64,000 bases of DNA from assembly GCF_040712315.1 (NCBI RefSeq), contig NC_134017.1, positions 59,806,636 through 59,870,635 on the forward strand. Direction: 5' to 3'. A model generated the notes under the pieces. The model was not told the origin of the DNA and made no database searches. It worked only from the letters and a program-made list of their open reading frames with translations. The position numbers were made by a program, and so were the translations under genes. The first letter of the stretch is position 1. Each line of letters starts with the position of its first letter. This DNA is from Castanea sativa (lineage: Eukaryota > Streptophyta > Magnoliopsida > Fagales > Fagaceae). Shown in pieces: positions 60,801 to 64,000 of this stretch.

Positions 60801-61534
60801 CGGATCTTATGAGGTACACCAATGGAGTCCTCCATTGGGAGTTTCAGTTTTGTAGGGAAGTGCATAATCGTGAATTGGAAGCTTTTAGGAGCTTCATCAA
60901 TTCCATTTATAGCACTCCTGTAAGGGGGATTGGGGAGGACAGGATTTGTTGGTTGCCCTGTAAGAGTAAAGGGTTCATGGTTAGTACTTACTACCATCTT
61001 CTTGTTGGCCATAGTGAGCAGTTTTTCCCTTGGAAAAGCATTTGGAAGCAAAAGATCCCCTCTAGAGTGGCTTTTCTTGTTTGGACCGTAGCTTTGGGGA
61101 AATGTCTAACTATTGACAATTTAAGAAAAAGAAAAGTTTGCATTTTGGATTGGTGTTATATGTGCAAGTGCAATTGTGAAAGTGTTGACCATCTTTTCCT
61201 TCATTGCCCGGTTGCCATGGAGTTGTGGGATAAGGTCTTCGGTTTATTTGGAGTTTGTTGGGTTATGCCAAGGTCTGTTGTTGGGCTTTTGGCTTGCTGG
61301 CAAGGTCGTTTTGGTCACCATCGTAATGGAGATATTTGGATGGCCATTCCTCATTGTTTGTTGTGGTGTATTTGGAAGGAGAGAAATAGTAGATGTTTTG
61401 AAGACATCGAGAGTTCCATGCCTGATCTTAAGCTTCTTTTTTTCCGAACCTTACTTGATTGGTTCTCTGTATGGAGAAGCCATCCTTTTCTTTCTATTTT
61501 GGATTTTCTTGACTTTTGTAATGTTTGTCTTTGA
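57893..61534 (+). pseudogene. LINE ORF2 (endonuclease, RT, zinc-binding domain), disrupted
   Basis: Starts MNLKIISWNVRGLNGKEKRL. The endonuclease motifs GGDFNVIRFPSE and SNHFPILL are present. RT has [13 protein letters not shown] and catalytic F-A-D-D at 59951-59962. The C-terminal zinc-binding domain has CYMCKCNCESVDHLFLHCP. Breaks: TGA at 57995-57997 (where VCLQETK is expected), TAG at 59060-59062, TGA at 59291-59293, frameshifts between about 59400 and 59660, and TAA at 60527-60529. No RNase H domain is seen. It is more decayed in the RT fingers than the minus-strand LINE. Confidence 0.85.
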
Positions 61535-61569
61535 TTTGTTCCCCCTTGTATACTCCCTGTGTACTTGGG

Positions 61570-61925
61570 TGACTGGTGCGGATACAAGATACAAGCCCCC
61601 AATTATACACACGCATGGGAGGAAGAGCAAAAAGAAGACGGCCCAACCTGTGGCATTATGGATGGAGCCTATTAGTTATTGGGCTTGAGATTAAGCAAGC
61701 CCGAACATTTAATAATTAGGGTTTTGTGTTGTTAGCTATTTAAACACTTTTTCTGATTATTGTAAGACGGCTTTTGAGGACTATAAAAAAACGTTTGTTT
61801 TCTTTTACACTGGTGCCGACTCCAATTTGCTTGGTGCTGACTCCAAGCAGCCCTTAGGTGCTGACTCCTAGGGTTTATCCTATTATTTTTCTGTTCAATT
61901 ATACTATTGTGGTTGTCCTACGTCA
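61570..61925 (+). mobile_element. 5' LTR of a Ty3/gypsy element inserted in the LINE 3'UTR
   Basis: The 356-bp LTR begins TGACTGGTGCGG and ends CCTACGTCA, so its ends are the inverted pair TGAC/GTCA. It contains three close copies of TGGTGCYGACTCC near 61811-61870 and a TATA-like CTATAAAAAAACG near 61782. A primer-binding site follows, and the element continues past the window. Confidence 0.8.
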
Positions 61926-61929
61926 GTTT

Positions 61930-61941
61930 TGGTATCAAAGC
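61930..61941 (+). other. Primer-binding site of the gypsy element
   Basis: TGGTATCAAAGC lies five bases after the LTR and differs by one base from the complement of the initiator-Met tRNA 3' end (TGGTATCAGAGC). This supports the LTR boundary and the element's orientation. Confidence 0.75.
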
Positions 61942-63247
61942 AGACTTTCGGTCCATTCAACACAACCGTAGACACCCACGTCAAAGCAAAGCCATCAAAA
62001 AAAGCAAGCCAATCATGATAGTACCTTTCAAGTTTTTTTCCCATGAGATCTTGAACAAGCCCAAGCTAGCCTCTGCAACCCATGTATTCCCCCAAGCCCC
62101 ACATGAGTTTCTCACCCCTAAACCAACAGAGAAGCCAGTGGTGCCTCCCAAGCCGGTGACCACCATCCGTGCCCGCCTCTGATCATAGAACCCATTAACG
62201 CCCCGCTCTAATGCACGTGAGGTAGCTGGGATCATCTACCCACAACCCAAAAAAAAAAAAAATACGGCAACCCATCAACCACCAGCCACCGAAACCCACA
62301 AGATCAACACCCACTGCCCTAAAACCCAACATCCACTGACCACCGAACCCATTATCACCCTCGACCACCACCGCTGAAGACGTCAACCACCGCCGCTGAG
62401 GACGCCGACACACTCCGATGCCAAGACCTAAGACAGCAGCCACCTCATCTTTGCACCACCTCAGTCGTCGGTCCTTAGCGCCGCGAGCCCATTGCCGAGC
62501 AAAATTTTCTTGTAGAGATTCTGCTCTCTTTTAGTTTCTATGGTCTTTATTGTTTTTTTTTTTTAAGTATGCGGGTTGAGTTCTTTTAGAGCCTATCGTT
62601 TTGAGTTTATTTTAAAGCCTGTAATGTCTCAAGTCCATAGCATAGAGTAATTTCTTATTTTGAAAAAAAAGAAGAAGAGAGCATTGTTGTTGTGACAGCC
62701 TATTACTTGTATTGGGCTTAAGTTGTTTCCACAGGTCCACTCAGCCTAAGTCAACTCACTACTTGAGGAGCAGACCTTGTATACCTAGAGCAATAAGTGG
62801 AGCCACTGACTAGGGTACAATTCTGACTCTATTTTTTGGTGGATTCAATTTTGTCTCATTAAAAAAATATTATCTTTATGTTTTTTTATTTGCATATCCC
62901 ACCATACTCCATTATCCTATCCATTTTGTGCTCAAATTAGCTGTTTTACTGTTTGTGTCCTCTTTCAGTACCCACTCTAAAATTCCCAAAAAAAAAAACA
63001 AAAAAACAAAAACCAATTTCTTCAAAATATCTGATTCTTATTATTAATTGTGGAGCTTATTGGAATTTGACTTTTATTTGGTCTATCTCTTAATATTGTG
63101 AACACTGTCACTATTTGTCTGCAATTTCTTCCTTTGATTCATTGATCTAGTCTCTACATGCACTCTTGCTTGACCTTTAATTTTACATTGAGAATTGATT
63201 ACTTGAATTTTTGGGAATCTCAATTGCATTCATAAATATTGTGTTGC
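61942..63247 (+). mobile_element. Untranslated leader of the gypsy element
   Basis: About 1.3 kb with no convincing reading frame. The first part is Pro-codon and ACC-rich (near 62050-62420); the second is AT-rich. This is an ordinary, fairly long leader between primer-binding site and gag. Confidence 0.6.
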
Positions 63248-64000
63248 ATGCATCTACGTAGTGGTCGCGTCATGTCAAACCCTGAACATCAATCCACTTC
63301 CGAATCTAGGCCCTCTTTAGAGCAAACCATAGGAGACCTAGCCAAGAGTGTCCGTGATTTGCTGGATAGGGTAGAGCGAATTGAAACATCTCAAAGAGAG
63401 ACCACTAACCATGAAGGAGATAACATGCTTGGGCAAAACAACAATGGTCACTTTAATAGGGCTCCACATGTTGAACATGATCACTATAATCACTATGGTC
63501 CTAGGGATTATGATGATAGGATGTCTAAGAAAAGGATAGAAGCACCCACCTTTGATGGCTGCCTAGACCCATGGATTTTCACTGATTGGTTACGTCAAAT
63601 GGAGAAATTCTTTGACTATTACCATTGGGCTGAGAATAGGAAAGTGAGGTATGCTAGGATGAAGTTAATTGGGAGAGCTGATCTTTTCTGGGAGGAACTT
63701 GAGGAAACCCTTAGGCGACGATGTGAGCCCCCCATTATTGATTGGATTGAGATGAAGGACGCCCTCTCGGGGAAATATCTTCCTCCAACTTATAGGAGCT
63801 CCCTCCTTGAGGAATGGGATCGCCTAAAACAAGGCACTGCTCTTGTGACCGAGTACATAGAGAAATTCAAGGAATTCCAGAGGCAAATTCAAATAGTTGA
63901 GGAAGAGGTTGTCACACTCAATAGGTTCAAGAAGGGTTTAAATGCTAACCTACTAGGCGAGATTATCACTCGAGGAGTCACCACCTTAAAAGAAGCCTAT
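63248..64000 (+). CDS. gag of the gypsy element, open to the window end
   Basis: A frame of 251 codons without a stop begins MHLRSGRVMSNPEHQ (a second in-frame Met lies at 63272). It reaches the gag core EAPTFDGCLDPWIFTDWLRQ, followed by YARMKLIGRADLFWEEL and EYIEKFKEFQRQI, the standard retrotransposon gag order. It is the only undamaged retroelement frame in the window. The zinc knuckle, protease and pol would lie beyond 64000. Gag forms the particle that packages the element RNA. Confidence 0.85.
   Translation, partial: MHLRSGRVMSNPEHQSTSESRPSLEQTIGDLAKSVRDLLDRVERIETSQRETTNHEGDNMLGQNNNGHFNRAPHVEHDHYNHYGPRDYDDRMSKKRIEAPTFDGCLDPWIFTDWLRQMEKFFDYYHWAENRKVRYARMKLIGRADLFWEELEETLRRRCEPPIIDWIEMKDALSGKYLPPTYRSSLLEEWDRLKQGTALVTEYIEKFKEFQRQIQIVEEEVVTLNRFKKGLNANLLGEIITRGVTTLKEAY

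Larger units (their letters stand above)
55524..61569 (+). mobile_element. L1-type LINE, nearly full length, 3' end cut by a gypsy LTR
   Basis: Contains a leader (55524-55901), a long ORF1 and ORF2. Its 3'UTR (TTGTTCCCCCTTGTATACTC) stops at GTACTTGGG, where a gypsy LTR starts, so the poly(A) end is not seen. The exact 5' end is inferred from where homology with copy A intron 14 ceases. It is related to the minus-strand LINE at 49330 but clearly diverged from it. Confidence 0.8.

Overview
The window is plant nuclear DNA, probably from a woody eudicot. It is AT-rich, its genes have many introns, it carries an LRR VIII-2 receptor kinase with the plant exon pattern, and it is full of plant retroelements. 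A Fagaceae-like genome is only a guess from general resemblance. There is no bacterial content, no operon and no CRISPR array. I saw no tRNA or rRNA gene. Layout: 1-3600 is low-information sequence with fragments of old genes, including a piece of SRP72 that still has an intron. 3803-6234 (minus) holds eight of the nine or so exons of a PASTICCINO2-type 3-hydroxyacyl-CoA dehydratase; its first exon was not found. 7299-10184 (minus) is a five-exon plant mobile domain (PMD/MAIN-like) gene with two nonsense codons and a 5'UTR intron. 11613-12205 is a 296-bp unit repeated twice, carrying four G-boxes and many short palindromes, just upstream of the next gene. 12473-27610 (plus) is the main gene: a 23-exon LRR-malectin receptor-like kinase of the At1g56140/At1g53430 type. 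Its exons sum to exactly 1015 codons, but one splice donor and one splice acceptor are broken. From about 18.6 kb onward the locus is a segmental tandem duplication. Copy A is 18645-34020. Copy B is 35607-49088 and lacks the start of the unit. Copy C is 49092-55523 and has only the start of the unit. Copy B carries a second set of kinase-gene exons with a stop codon inside the catalytic HRD motif. Copy C keeps one LRR exon. Five transposable-element remnants sit inside the repeated unit and so predate it: a gypsy pol/LTR piece in intron 13, a LINE reverse-transcriptase piece in intron 20, a hAT-like element with an 8-bp target duplication, a Tat/Ogre-like gypsy element, and a copia-type LTR inside that gypsy element. 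Later arrivals are a 5'-truncated L1-type LINE (49330-53367, minus) inserted into copy C, a longer L1-type LINE (about 55524-61569, plus) at the edge of copy C, and a young-looking Ty3/gypsy element (LTR 61570-61925, open gag from 63248) inserted in the 3' end of that LINE and running off the window. Function: the dehydratase belongs to very-long-chain fatty acid elongation at the endoplasmic reticulum, and the receptor kinase would be a plasma-membrane receptor. The two are unrelated neighbours. The interest of the window is structural: how a receptor-kinase gene was duplicated, broken differently in each copy, and loaded with nested elements. I found no convincing undescribed biochemical system.
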